Assembly: GCF_009380215.1 (NCBI RefSeq)
Contig: NZ_WHUG01000001.1
Location: forward strand, 372,001 to 436,000
Reading direction: 5' to 3'
DNA length: 64,000 nt
DNA from: Rugamonas aquatica
GTDB lineage: Bacteria > Pseudomonadota > Gammaproteobacteria > Burkholderiales > Burkholderiaceae_D
Shown here: one piece after another, positions 40,670 to 55,200 of the stretch
How the letters are laid out: the number at the start of each line of letters is the position of its first letter
Numbering within the stretch: position 1 is the first letter of the stretch
Made by a program: the position numbers and the translations under genes
The notes under the pieces: generated by a model
What the model saw: the letters and a program-made list of their open reading frames with translations, nothing else
What the model was told of the DNA's origin: nothing
Database searches by the model: none

Positions 40670-42024
40670 GGTTTGACTCCGATGGCGTAGGCCAGTCCGG
40701 CGCAGCACAGCGCGGCGATGCCGGCCAGCGCGGTGCGCAGCAGGCGTTCCTGGCGGTGCGACCGTTCCAGCGCCTCGCCGTAAGGCATGGTGGAATGGGC
40801 GATCATGGTGTACAGCGGCAGCCAGCTGCGCGGCCACAAACGGTTCAGCGCCAGGTCCAGCCGCTTGCGGGCGATGAACCAGGGCGATTGCACTTTCTGC
40901 CGCAGCTCGACGAAGTTGGCCTTCGACAGCTCGGCCAGTACGTCGGTGTGGGGGCGGCGCTGCTGTTCGTAGCGGGTGAAGGCTGCGGCCAGATCCTTCG
41001 GGTGGTCCGCCAATGCCGCCATCAGCACGCAACAGTCTTCAAAGGCGGAATTCATGCCCTGGCCGTAGAACGGATAGACGGCGTGGCAGGCGTCGCCCAG
41101 CAGCACGGCCCAGTCGCCGAAGCGCCACGGCGCGGTGCGGGTGGTGATAAGGGAACCGGTCGGATGGCGCTCCCATTGATCCAGCAGGCCTGGCAGCAGG
41201 GGCAGAAGATCGGGGAAGTACTTGGCGAACAGCGCGCTGACCTGGTCCGGCGTGCGCACGGTGGCGAAGCTTTCCTCGCCCTCGAACGGCAGGAATAAGG
41301 TCAGTGTGTGCGATCCATCCAGGTTCGGATGCGAGACGAACAGGCAGTGGCTGCGGGGCCATACATGCAGCGCGGTCAGTTCGATCACAGAACTGCCGTC
41401 CGGGCGGGCCGCCAGCGTGAGTTCCTTGTAACCCCATTCCAGGTATTCCTGATGGTAGTCGGCGCGTTCGCCGTGCTGCAGTTCGCGGCGCATGGCGGAG
41501 AAGGCGCCGTCGGCGCCGGCCACCCACAGCGGCTGCACAACGACGTTGCCATCGGGGGTGTCGAATTCAAGCTGGCGGGCGGCTTTGTCGGCGTGTACCA
41601 GCCGGTGTTCGAAGTGCAGCCTGACTTGAGGATGCTGCTGCGCGCGGTCAAGCAGCAGGTGATTGAGTTCGTTGCGGTCGATGGAATGCAGTACCTCGCC
41701 GGCATCCTTGCCGTAGGCCTGGTAGCGGGTGTTGCCGTCGGGTGCGTGGATCACGCGGCCGCTCATCACCACCGAGCGGGCCAGCACATCGTCCAGCAGG
41801 CCGACCATGCGCAAGCCCTGCATGCCGCGCTTGGACAGGCCCAGGTTGATGGAGCGGCCGGCGCCGGCCGATTGGCGGCGCGGGTCCGGGCGGCGTTCGT
41901 AGAGGTCCACGCCATGCCCTTGTCGCGCCAGCGCCAGTGCCAGCAGCGAGCCGGCCAGGCCGCCGCCGACGATGGCGATGCGGGCGCTGTCGGCTTCCTG
42001 CGCGGGCTTCATCGCTGTAGTCAT
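40666..42024 (-). CDS. Kynurenine 3-monooxygenase-like FAD-dependent hydroxylase
   Basis: 452 residues of the class A flavoprotein monooxygenases. The dinucleotide motif GGGLAGSLLALALARQGH, SINLGLSKRGMQGL, the RSINL/ELNHLLL region and GDACHAVYPFYGQGMNSAFE match kynurenine 3-monooxygenase well. A C-terminal hydrophobic helix (TALAGIAALCCAGLAYAIG) fits the membrane association of KMO. KMO hydroxylates L-kynurenine with NADPH and O2. No tryptophan dioxygenase or kynureninase is nearby, so it may supply or tailor an aromatic residue for the NRPS upstream. Overlaps at both ends (4 bp) place it firmly in the operon. Confidence 0.85.
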   Translation of the reverse strand: MTTAMKPAQEADSARIAIVGGGLAGSLLALALARQGHGVDLYERRPDPRRQSAGAGRSINLGLSKRGMQGLRMVGLLDDVLARSVVMSGRVIHAPDGNTRYQAYGKDAGEVLHSIDRNELNHLLLDRAQQHPQVRLHFEHRLVHADKAARQLEFDTPDGNVVVQPLWVAGADGAFSAMRRELQHGERADYHQEYLEWGYKELTLAARPDGSSVIELTALHVWPRSHCLFVSHPNLDGSHTLTLFLPFEGEESFATVRTPDQVSALFAKYFPDLLPLLPGLLDQWERHPTGSLITTRTAPWRFGDWAVLLGDACHAVYPFYGQGMNSAFEDCCVLMAALADHPKDLAAAFTRYEQQRRPHTDVLAELSKANFVELRQKVQSPWFIARKRLDLALNRLWPRSWLPLYTMIAHSTMPYGEALERSHRQERLLRTALAGIAALCCAGLAYAIGVKP

Positions 42025-42890
42025 GGGCGGCCTCCCAGCAAGGTTGCGCCGGCGTCCGTTGCGACGCTGGCCACGCCAGCGGGGCCGGCGCCTGCGCCTG
42101 CGGCGGCATCAACGGCGGCGGGCAGCAGCGCCAGCCTGACGTCGATGCGCTGTTCGACTTCGGCCTCGATGACGCCGTCCAATGCCTGTTCCAGCTTGGT
42201 GCTCGGCAGCGTGCCGGCCATGCGGTACAGGTAGGATCGAAGGAAGGCGGCGCGCACGCTGGCCGGATAGCCGGCTCGCAGCAGGAAGGGCAGATCGGAA
42301 TCGACCATGTGCCGGATGGCGAGCATGGGGATCGGGCTGCGCAGCGGCCGGAACTCGGGATTGCGCAGGCCTTCGCTCTCATTGGCCGCGTGGAATTCGC
42401 CCAGCATCAGGCCCATGTCGACGAAGTCGCGCTTGAGCCGGTACTGCACTTCGTCGACCACGGCGGCGCCTTCCGCGCCCAGGTTGGGAAAGACCACCAT
42501 GAACGCTTTGTTGATCGCATCCGGTCCGCGGGTTGGCTCGGTGGCCAGGAACAGATCGCGGTATTCGCTGATGATCGCGCTGATCTTGTCGAGGCTCAGG
42601 TCACGGTCGGTGATTTCCGCCAGCCAGATGCTGTCCTGTAGCAGCGAGACAGGCACGAAGGGGCATACCGCGCCCTTGCGTCCCAGATCTGGATGGGGGC
42701 GGGCCAGGAAGGCGCGCACCCAGTCCATCACCTGGGCCAGTGGCGTGCCTCCCGGGTATTCGCGGTCGACTTCGGAAACGCGCATCAGACGTGGGGATGC
42801 AGCAGGATGGGCTGCGGTCTCCGCGCGGGCCGCAGCCATCGGGCAGGTCGCCTGCGGCAGCGTGGATTGAGGATCTTTTTGAGTCATCAT
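42021..42890 (-). CDS. DUF6875-like protein of unknown function
   Basis: 289 residues, no signal peptide or membrane segment. The centre resembles DUF6875: GAVCPFVPVSLLQDSIWLAE near 80-100, a MVVFPNL strand, MLGEFHAANESEGLRNPEF and MLAIRHMVDSDLPFLL. I recall this domain near NRPS and monooxygenase genes, but the family assignment is from memory and its chemistry is unknown. It starts 45 bp after the MFS gene and overlaps KMO by 4 bp. The N-terminal 35 residues and the Ala-rich C terminus look disordered. Confidence 0.65.
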   Translation of the reverse strand: MMTQKDPQSTLPQATCPMAAARAETAAHPAASPRLMRVSEVDREYPGGTPLAQVMDWVRAFLARPHPDLGRKGAVCPFVPVSLLQDSIWLAEITDRDLSLDKISAIISEYRDLFLATEPTRGPDAINKAFMVVFPNLGAEGAAVVDEVQYRLKRDFVDMGLMLGEFHAANESEGLRNPEFRPLRSPIPMLAIRHMVDSDLPFLLRAGYPASVRAAFLRSYLYRMAGTLPSTKLEQALDGVIEAEVEQRIDVRLALLPAAVDAAAGAGAGPAGVASVATDAGATLLGGRP

Positions 42891-42935
42891 GTCACCATCG
42901 TGGGAAGTTGTTATGCACGCTTGTCGGAGTTAAGT

Positions 42936-44282
42936 TCATGCCGGCTCGCGATACGTTGTGGTTGCCGGCGTCCGCGCCGTTTCTGTTTGCGCCGGGCCGC
43001 TGATCGCGTCCGGCAGTTGTTCGACCTGGCGTATCGCCTTGATGCAGTAGGCCGCCATGGCGACCGCCGCCATCAGCAGACCGAGGACGATGAACATCAG
43101 GCCTATTCCGCGACCGGGCCCGGTGCCGATTAGCAGTCCGACCGAGCCGGCCAGCGCGCCGCCTGGTGCCAGCATCGGTTCGAACAGGTGCTCGGCCAGC
43201 GGCCCGGCGAGGCAGTAACCGAGCGGCATGGCGGCTTCCGACAGCAGCCGCTGGATCGCGAAGCAGCGGCCCTGCAGTTCGGCCGGCACTTTGCTCTGCC
43301 AGATGCTGTCGTTGGAAGCGCTGATGGCAGGCAGCACGGCGAACATCGCGAAGCCCGCTGCAGTCACCAGTACGAACGACGGCGCCAGCCCGTGCACGGC
43401 GATCGCCAATCCGGCCAGCACCGAACAGCCCAGCATTCCATGGATGCGGCGGCGTGGACCGCCGGTCACGGTCATCGCCAGTCCGCCGAGCAGCAGGCCG
43501 GCGCCGCCTATGCCCATCTGCAGCCCCAGTCGCGCCGGATCGGCGAACGACAACACCAGCGGGGTGATGGCGATGCTGGCGATCCCGAACAGGAAGTTAT
43601 TGACGCCGAAGACCGACAGCAAGCCAAGCAGGCCGCCGCGCTGACGTACGTAGCGGAAGCCGTCGCCGGCCTCGCGCCAAAGGCTCTCGCCTCCTTCGCT
43701 GCGTTCCGGCCTTGGTACACGGGCCAGCGCCAATGCGATGGCGCCGGCGAGGAAGCTGGCGGCGTCGATCATCAGTACGCCATGCAGGCTGAAGGTGGTC
43801 ACGAGCACGCCTGCCAGCAGCGGTCCTGCCACCTGGGCGACGGCGGCGCCGGTTTGTACCAGGCCGTTGACGCGGGTCAGCTGGTCGCGGCTGGCAAGCA
43901 GAGGAATGCTGGCCGAGTAGGCCGGCGCAAGGAAGGCATTGGCCACCGCCGTGACGGCGACGGCGGCGTAGATATGCCAGAGTTCCAGGCGGCCGGCGGC
44001 CAGCAGTGCCGCCAGCGACAGCATGGTGGCGGCCGACAGCAGCTCGCAGCACAGCATCGTGCGCCGCCTGTCCCAGCGGTCCACCAGCGCGCCGGCCAGC
44101 GGCGACACCAGCAGCGCAGGTACCGACATGGCGACGAAGATCAGCGCGAAGCGTGTCGTTGAACCGGTATCCTGCAAGACCCAGATGCCCAGTGCGAAAG
44201 CCGACAGGCGCGAGCCGACGCCGGAGATCAGCTGACCGAACCAGATCAGCAGGAAGTTGCGCAGTCCAGAGTAGCGGCTCAT
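42936..44282 (-). CDS. MFS transporter (EntS-like exporter)
   Basis: 448 residues with 12 predicted membrane segments, and a loop between the bundles (PRPERSEGGESLW) that continues to FRYVRQRGGLLGLL. The opening FLLIWFGQLISGVGSRLSAF and LVDRWDRRRTMLCCEL (motif A-like) match the branch containing EntS and other siderophore or peptide exporters. It overlaps the terminal NRPS gene by 4 bp, so it is the likely exporter of the peptide. Direction of transport is inferred from context. Confidence 0.88.
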   Translation of the reverse strand: MSRYSGLRNFLLIWFGQLISGVGSRLSAFALGIWVLQDTGSTTRFALIFVAMSVPALLVSPLAGALVDRWDRRRTMLCCELLSAATMLSLAALLAAGRLELWHIYAAVAVTAVANAFLAPAYSASIPLLASRDQLTRVNGLVQTGAAVAQVAGPLLAGVLVTTFSLHGVLMIDAASFLAGAIALALARVPRPERSEGGESLWREAGDGFRYVRQRGGLLGLLSVFGVNNFLFGIASIAITPLVLSFADPARLGLQMGIGGAGLLLGGLAMTVTGGPRRRIHGMLGCSVLAGLAIAVHGLAPSFVLVTAAGFAMFAVLPAISASNDSIWQSKVPAELQGRCFAIQRLLSEAAMPLGYCLAGPLAEHLFEPMLAPGGALAGSVGLLIGTGPGRGIGLMFIVLGLLMAAVAMAAYCIKAIRQVEQLPDAISGPAQTETARTPATTTYREPA

Positions 44283-47200
44283 GCTGCTGCCTCGTTACGG
44301 CGTGGCGCCGGCAGGAATCCGCGCTGCTGCATGAAGGCGATGTAGGTCTCCAGCAGCGCGCGGTCGGCCGGCGGGCAGACGGTGCCCAGCGGCGCTACCG
44401 CGTCCATCGTCGCGCTGCAATCGAAGCTGGGCTCGCGCGCGTCCACCTGCTCCGGGAACAGCGGCGCGAACGTTGCCAGCGCATTGTCGCGAGACCGGGC
44501 GGCGGCTTCCTGCAGTGCGGTCCTCCAGGCGCCGTAGTCCGCCTGGTCCACCGCGTAGCCGGACGCGCGCAATGTCGCCACCAGTTCGTCCAGCGTCATG
44601 CGATGCGGGTTGAGGAAGTGGAAATTGCCATTCTGGTCCCCGGCGCCGAGCGCCAGCTGGACGATGGCGCGGCTGACATAGTCCACCGGCGCCATGTCGA
44701 AGCCTTCGCCGTCCATGCGCGGCGCCAGGCCCAGTTGCACGCAGCCCTTGATCCAGGAGCTGAAGTAGTCGCCCAGATTGCAGCCGCCGGTGCGGCTGTC
44801 GCCGGTAATGCGTGCCGGCCGGTAGACGGCGACAGGCAGGCCGCGTGCACGTGCCGCCAGCGCCAACTGTTCGGCCACCCATTTGCTTTGGTTGTAGCCG
44901 CCTTGCTGGGTTTCCGCCTTCGGTGGCGCGGAGCGTTCGCGGACGGTCGCATCCAGTTGGTCCTCCGTGACGTACACGCCCAGCGTGGAGACCAGATGCA
45001 CCGGCTTGAGTCGGACGCTGGAGGCCAGCCGCAATACAGCCAGCGTGCCGCCGGCGTTGGCCGCCGCCAGGCTTTCGTATGGCGCCAGGAAGTTGACCTG
45101 GCCGCCATTGTGGAAGATCACATCGACACGGGCCGCCATCGCGGAGAAGGTCGCGGCATCCAGCCCGAGGTCCGGCGCGGCGAGATCGCCTTGCAGCGGT
45201 AAGATGCGCCGCTCGTCGCCGTCATGCCACAAGCCGTAGCTTTGCAGGTTGGCGCGGATGCGCTGCACGCATTCCGACGGCGTGGCGGCACGCACTAGGC
45301 ACACCATTTCGGCATCGGTCGTGTCGAGCAGGTCGCGCAGCAGATAGGCGCCGAGGAAACCTGTCGCACCGGTGATCAGTACCGAACGAGGCGCGGCGCG
45401 TGGCGCGGTTGGCGGCGCGGCACGGGCTGGCACTATATCGTCTGGCAAGGCGGCTTGCGCCGCCAGGTCCAATACCGGCGCAGCCACGCCGGCGCGCAGG
45501 TCGTCGACCAGCTTGGCCATGGCTTCGATGGTGGGCGCGGAAAACACTGCGCTCAGTGGCACCGTGACGCCAAACGCCTGACCGAGCCGGAATACCAGCG
45601 GCAATGTGAGTAGCGAGTCGCCGCCGACGTTGAAGAATTCATCGTCCACGCTCATTTCTTCGCGGCCCAGCAGTTCGCGCCACAGCTGCATGATGGCGGC
45701 TTCGGTGTCGGTTGCCGCAGGCTTGAGCACGCGCGCTGTCGTTTGCTGTGCCGATGGCGACGGCAGGGCGCGACGGTCGATCTTGCCGTTGACGGTCAAC
45801 GGCAGCGCGTCAAGCCGTTGGTACAGCGATGGCTGCATGGCGTCCGGCAGACGACTGGCCAGGTAGCTGCGCAGGTCGGCGACGCTTAGTTCCGGTCCGG
45901 CGACAAAGTAGGCCAGCAGTCTGCGGTCTCCCGGCGCCAGTTCATGCACGGTCGCCACTGCAGCGCTGACGCCGGGACATTCGCAGATGGCGCTTTCCAC
46001 TTCGCCCAGTTCGATGCGGAATCCCCGCAGCTTGACCTGGTGGTCGCGGCGGCCGACGAAATGCAGCGTGCCGTCGGCGTTCCAGCGTGCCAGGTCGCCG
46101 CTGCGGTAAAGGCGCGGCGCTTCCGAGCCATCCGCATGGGCGGTGGCGAAGGTGTCCGCTACGAAGCGCGTCTCGTTCATCTGCGGTGCGTTCAGGTAGC
46201 CCAGCGCGACCCCCGCGCCGCCGATGCAAAGCTCGCCGATGACGCCGCGTGGCGCCAGTTGGCCATGGCTGTCCAGGATATGCACCTGTACTCCGGGCAG
46301 CGGACGGCCGATGGGCAGTTCGGCGCCATCGAAACCGGCGCCGTCACGGGTGTTGAGCATGGCCGCGCAGACGGTCGCCTCGGTCGGGCCATAGTGGTTA
46401 CTCAAGGTGACGCGCCCGCCGGTCAAGCGCGCAAAGCGGCGCACCTGCGACAGCGGAACGGCTTCGCCGCCGAACATCATCATGCGCAGTCCGGGCAGCA
46501 GGTCGTCGTCGTGCCGCACCTGCGCGTAGCCGTCGGTCCAGCGTCGCCATAGGGCTGCCGGGGCGTCGATGGCGGTGATGGCGTGCTGCTCGCAGTAGCG
46601 TTCCAGCTCGTGCGGTCCCAGTTCGTTCGGCGATGGATGCAGCACCAGCGCGGCGCCGCAAGCCAGGGCGGGGAAGATATCGCCGACGGAAGCGTCGAAC
46701 TGTAACGACGGCAGCATCAGCAGGCGTTGGCCGGAAAATTCATGGCGTTGCAGGAAGGCCTGCGTCAGGTTGATGGCGTTGGCGTGGCTGACCGCGACGC
46801 CCTTCGGCGTGCCTGTGGAGCCGGATGTGTAGATGACATAGGCGGCATCCGTCGGCGCGACTGCGACAGCCGCGAACTGCTGACCGGCCGGCTGTATAGT
46901 GGACGCCACGGGCAGGCCGGACGACGCGGCCAGTGTGGTGGCGCGCTGGTGCAGCGTGTCCGGCGTCAGCAACGCCAGTGCTTGCGAGTCGTCCAGCATG
47001 AAGCGCAGCCGTTCGTCGGGATGCGATGGATCCAGCGGCACGTAAGCCGCGCCGGTGGCGACGATGGCCAGCAGGCCGATCATCGCTTCGGCGGATCGGT
47101 CGGCCATCAGCGCGACGCGCTTGCCGGGGGCTGCGCCGAGCGTCAGCAAGTGCCGGGCGGCGTCGCCGGCGCGCTGCGTCAGTTCGGCGTAGGTCAGGCT

Positions 47201-48846
47201 GCGGCCATCGGCGGCGACGGCGACGGCCTGCGGAGTGCGCGCGGCCTGCGCCGCGATCCAGCCATACAGGTTGCCACCGTCGGGCGGCGCCAGCACGGCC
47301 GCGGCGGGGCCGCCGTCGGCCAGTGCCAGCAGCTCCATGCGCTGTGCTTCATTCAGCAGCGGAAGCTGCGACATCGGGCTATCCGGATTCTCCAGCGCCT
47401 GCTCCAGCAGCGCCTTATATTGTTCGCTCAGCCGCTCGATGGTGGCGTGGTCGAACAGATCGGTGTTGTAGTCGAAGGTGGCCAGCATGCCGTCGTCATG
47501 GGCCGACAGCGACAGCGTCAGCTCGAAGCGCGCCGTATCGATGCCGGTGCGCACGGAGGTGGAGGCGAGTCCATGCAGCTGCAACTCCGGCTCCTTGCCC
47601 GGCTGCAGAACGAACATGGCCTGGAACAGCGCGCTGCGTCCCGGCACCCGCTCCAGCGCGAGCGCATCGACGATGCGTTCAAGCGGGGCATCGGCGTTGC
47701 TGAAGGCATCGAGGCAGTGGCTGCGGGTGCGCGCCAGCAACTGGCGCAGGGACGGATCGCCGGACAAGTCGCCACGCAGCGGCAGCGTGTTGGCGAACAG
47801 GCCGATCACCGGTTCGAATTCCTCGGCGCCGCGATTGGCGAATGGCGTGCCGAGCACCACGTCTTCCTGCCCGGCGTGGCGGCTGAGCAGCGATTGGAAC
47901 GCGGCCAGCAGCGCCATGAACAGCGTGGCGTTTTCGGTGCGCGCCGTCTGTTCGAGGCGGTCGACCAGGGTTTGCGGCAGCAGCGATACCAGAGATGCAC
48001 CCCGCGTGCCCAATATATCCGGACGCGGTTTGTCGGTCGGCAGCGCCAGCAGGCCGCTGACGCCATTCATGGCGCCGCGCCAGAACTCGACCTGGCCGGC
48101 CAGTTTTTGCTGGTGCAGCTGGTCGCTTTGCCATTGAACGATGTCCGGATAGCGCACAGGCAAAGCTGGCAGCAGGCCGTCCAGCGGCTGGCGGCAGATG
48201 GAGGCGTTGTAGCACGCTTGCAGTTCTTCGTGGAGCACGCCGCAGGACCAGGCGTCGCCGACGATGTGGTGTATGACGACCATTAGCACATGGTCTTCAT
48301 CGCCCACGTGCGCCAGGCCGACGCGCAGCAGCGGCGCGCGCGACAGGTCGATGGGGCGCGTATTCTCCAGCGCCAGCAATTGCGTGATACGCAGTTCCCG
48401 CTGGTCCGGCGCCAGCATCGACAGGTCGTGACGTTCGATTTCCAGCGTGGCTGACGCATGGACGGTCTGCACCGGCTTGCCATTCTCTTCGCCAAAGCTG
48501 GTGCGCAGCGCCGCGTGGCGGGCGACGATCGCGTCGAAGGCGGCCGCCAGCGCCGATTCACTCAGCGGGCCACGCAGGCGGTAGTGCTGATAGAGGTTGT
48601 AGGCGCCGCTGCCAGGCTGCAGACGCTCGAAGAACCAGATGCGTTGCTGCGCCGGAGCCTGTGGGAACGGTACGCCGTCCGGCACCGGCGCAAGCCGGCC
48701 TACCGCGTCGACGATGCTTGCTGGCAGCGCGGCGGCGGGGGCCGCGCCGCTCAGCCGCTTGCGCAGCAGTTCGCGTTGCTGCGGGGTCAGGCGCGCCAGG
48801 CGCGCATCGAGCGGCGCCGCTGCGCCGCCGCTTGCTCGATCGTGAG

Positions 48847-48850
<4 letters not shown>
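44279..48850 (-). CDS. NRPS terminal module: C-A-PCP-thioester reductase
   Basis: 1523 residues. Condensation domain about 60-490 with HHIVGDAWS (His194-195, Asp199), where Ala replaces the usual Gly after Asp. Adenylation about 540-1010 (YVIYTSGSTGTPKG, NHYGPTEATVCAAM, NGKIDRRALP). PCP Ser1079 in GGDSL. Reductase about 1140-1500 with NAD(P) motif GATGFLGAYLL and Tyr/Lys YNQSKWVAE. The R domain cuts the thioester reductively, giving an aldehyde or alcohol instead of an acid or lactone, and no thioesterase is present. My alignment to the standard ten positions gives D-A-G-D-M-G-H-V-C-K, which I cannot assign. ATG overlaps the previous NRPS gene by 4 bp. Confidence 0.93.
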
Positions 48851-52197
<3,347 letters not shown>

Positions 52198-52227
52198 GTG
52201 ATTATCCGTGGTGGTTGTGAGAGCGCG

Positions 52228-55200
52228 TCACTGGCTGGCTGTGCGATGAAGCTGTGCGCTGGCTTGTGCGTCGCTCAGGTTGTCGAGCTGTTGCAGCAGT
52301 TGATGCAGGACGTCGGGTTGGCAGTTGGCGCGTTCGATGGCGATGCGCGCCGCCATCTGCCGCAACTGCGGCGCTTCGAACACGGCGCCGAGCGGGAACT
52401 CGATGCCGTGCTGCTGTTCGATGCGCGCCACCAGCCGGGCGGCCAGTAGCGAGTGGCCACCGAGGTCGAAGAAGCTGTCCTCGGCGTTGATATGCGGCTG
52501 GCGCAGCAGTTCGCGCCAGTGCTCGGCCAGCGCCGCTTCCTCGTCGTTGAGCGGCGTGGAGGTATCGTTGCGCATGGGCGTGGCCTGTGGCGCAGGCAGT
52601 GCGCGGCGGTCCACTTTTCCATTCGGCGTCAGCGGCAGACGCTCCAGCGGCAGCAGGATGGCCGGTACCATGTAGGCCGGCAGCACGGCTCTGACCTGGT
52701 CGCGGATGGCGGCCGTGTCGAGTATCGCGCCTTGGGTGGCGGTGAGGTAGGCCACCAGGCGTTTGTCGCCGGGGCTGTCCTCGCGCAGCAGCACCAGCGC
52801 TTCGCGCACGCCGGCGCAGCCAGCCAGCCTGGCTTCGATCTCACCCAGCTCGATGCGGAAACCGCGCAGCTTGACCTGGCTGTCGTTGCGGCCGATGAAT
52901 TCGATATTGCCGTCGGCCTTCCAGCGTCCGAGGTCGCCGCTGCGATACAGTCGTGCTTCCGGATCGGTGCTGAATGGATCGCGGATGAAGCGTTCGGCGG
53001 TTTGCTCCGGGCGGTTCATGTAGCCGCGCGCCACGCCGTCGCCGCCGATCCAGATCTCGCCTGCGACACCGGGCGGCACCGGCTGGCTTTCCTGGTCGAG
53101 GATGTACACGGTGGTGTTGGCGATCGGTTTGCCGATCGGGATGGAGCGCGCATTGGCCGCCGCCGCGCCGATCTCGAAAGTGGTGGCGAAGGTGGTGGTC
53201 TCGGTCGGGCCGTAGCCGTTGAGCAGACGCTTGGGCCGCCGTGCCTTGCCCAATACGTGGGCGATGCGCCGTGCGTCGAGTACATCGCCGCCGACCAGCA
53301 GGCAAGCAAGTGCGGCGAAAGCCGGTTCCAGATCGTCCGCGTATTGATTGAACAGGCCGACCGTCAGCCACAGCGCCGTGACGCCGCCATCCAGCAAGGC
53401 CTGGTTGAAGGCCTGCGGCCGCAGCACCGTGGCGCTGTCGATCACCACCACGCGGGCGCCGTTGAGCAGGGCGCCCCAGATTTCCCAGGTGGCTGCGTCG
53501 AAGGCGGGATTGGCGCAGTGAGCCACGCGGTCGTGCGCGGCCAGCGGTGCGTAGCCGCTGTTGACGACCAGGCGCAAGATGTTGCGGTGCTCGATCATCA
53601 CGCCTTTCGGCACACCGGTGGAGCCGGAGGTGTACATGACATAGGCCAGATTGCGGGCGTGCAGTCCCGTTACGCAGGGATTGTGCACCGGCCGTGCCGA
53701 TACGCGGGCGGCATCGTCCGCGCCAGCCAGCGCCAGTTGCGGGCAGCCGGAATCAAGACCGTCCAATGGCTGCGCGCACAGCACCAGCCGTGTCGCCGAG
53801 TCGCCGAGGATCTGGACGATGCGTGGAGGCGGGGTGTCCGCTTCCAGCGGCACGTAGGCGCCGCCGGCCTTCAGCACCGCCAGCATGGCGACGATCAGCA
53901 GCGGGCTGCGTTCGAACACCAGCGCCACGCGGTCCTCGGGTTGCAGGCCGCGAGCCAGCAACTCGTGCGCCAGCTGGTTGGCGCGGCGGTCCAGATCACC
54001 ATAGGCGATGCGCTGGCCGGCGTGTTCGATGGCGATGGCATCCGGATTGGCTGCGGCGGCTTGCTCGAACAGCTGGTGGACTAGTGCGTCGTGTGGATAG
54101 GCGGTGGGTGCGGGGTTGAACGCCTTCAGCAGCCTCGCGCGCGCCGGCGCCGACAGCAGCGGCAGGCGGCTGAGCGTCTGCGTGTCGCCGGCCGCCATCG
54201 CCGCCAGCATCGACTTCAGGCTGTCGCCCAGCTGCTGGACGCTGGTGTGGTTGAACAAATCGCTGGCGTATTCCAGGTAGCCGGCGACGCCCACGCCATT
54301 GTCGGCGACCAGCAGCGACAGGTCGAAGTGCGTGGTGCTATGTGGCAGGGGGGCAGGCTCCAGGTTCAGGCCTGATAGCGGGGCGCCATTGTCGCGTGCA
54401 GTGTTGTCCAATGCGACAACGGTCTGGAACAGCGGGCCGTATGCCATGCTGCGTGGCGGATTGAGGGCTTCCACCAGATGGTCGAAGGGCAGTTCCTGAT
54501 GCTCGTAGGCGGAGAGCGTGGCGCTGCGGACGCCTGACAGGATCTGGGCGACCGTCGGATTGTCATCCAGCCGTACGCGCAGCGCCAGCGTGTTGACGAA
54601 GAAGCCGATCATCGCTTCCAGTTCGGGGCGCGAGCGGTTGGCGACCGGCGTGCCGACGACGATGTCGAACTGGCCGCTCATGCGGGACAGCAGACAGGAC
54701 CAGCCGGCCAGCAGCACCATGAACAGCGTGGCGTTGTGGCGCAGCGCCAGGCTGCGCAACGCCGAAGCGGCATCCGCATCGAGCGCGAAGGCGACGCGGC
54801 TGCCGCGATAGCTTTGCCGTTCGGGGCGCGGACGATCGCCCGGCAGTTCCAGCAGTGCCGGTGCGCCTTCCAGGTGGCTGCGCCAGTACGCCAGCTGGCG
54901 TTGCAGCGCGGCGGTTTGTTCGGGACGGCGTTGCCAGGCGGCGTAGTCGGCATACTGCAGGGGCAGCGGCGGCAGCGGATCGGCCCGGCCTTCAAGATAG
55001 GCGCCGTACAGCGTCGCCAGTTCCTCCTTGATTACGCCCATGGACCAGCCATCGGAGATGATGTGATGCTGGATCAGCAGCAGTTCGTGGTTTTCGGGCG
55101 CGAGGCGCAGCAGCAGTGCGCGGAACAGCGGGCCGGACGCCAGGTCGAAGGGACGGGCGATTTCGGCGGCGTACAGTGCGCCGCGCGCCGCGGCCTGGTC

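Noticed and set aside
29706..44282. Horizontal transfer by a nearby integrase or insertion sequence
   Set aside because: No transposase, integrase, flanking repeat or tRNA was found in the window, so transfer cannot be supported from sequence here.
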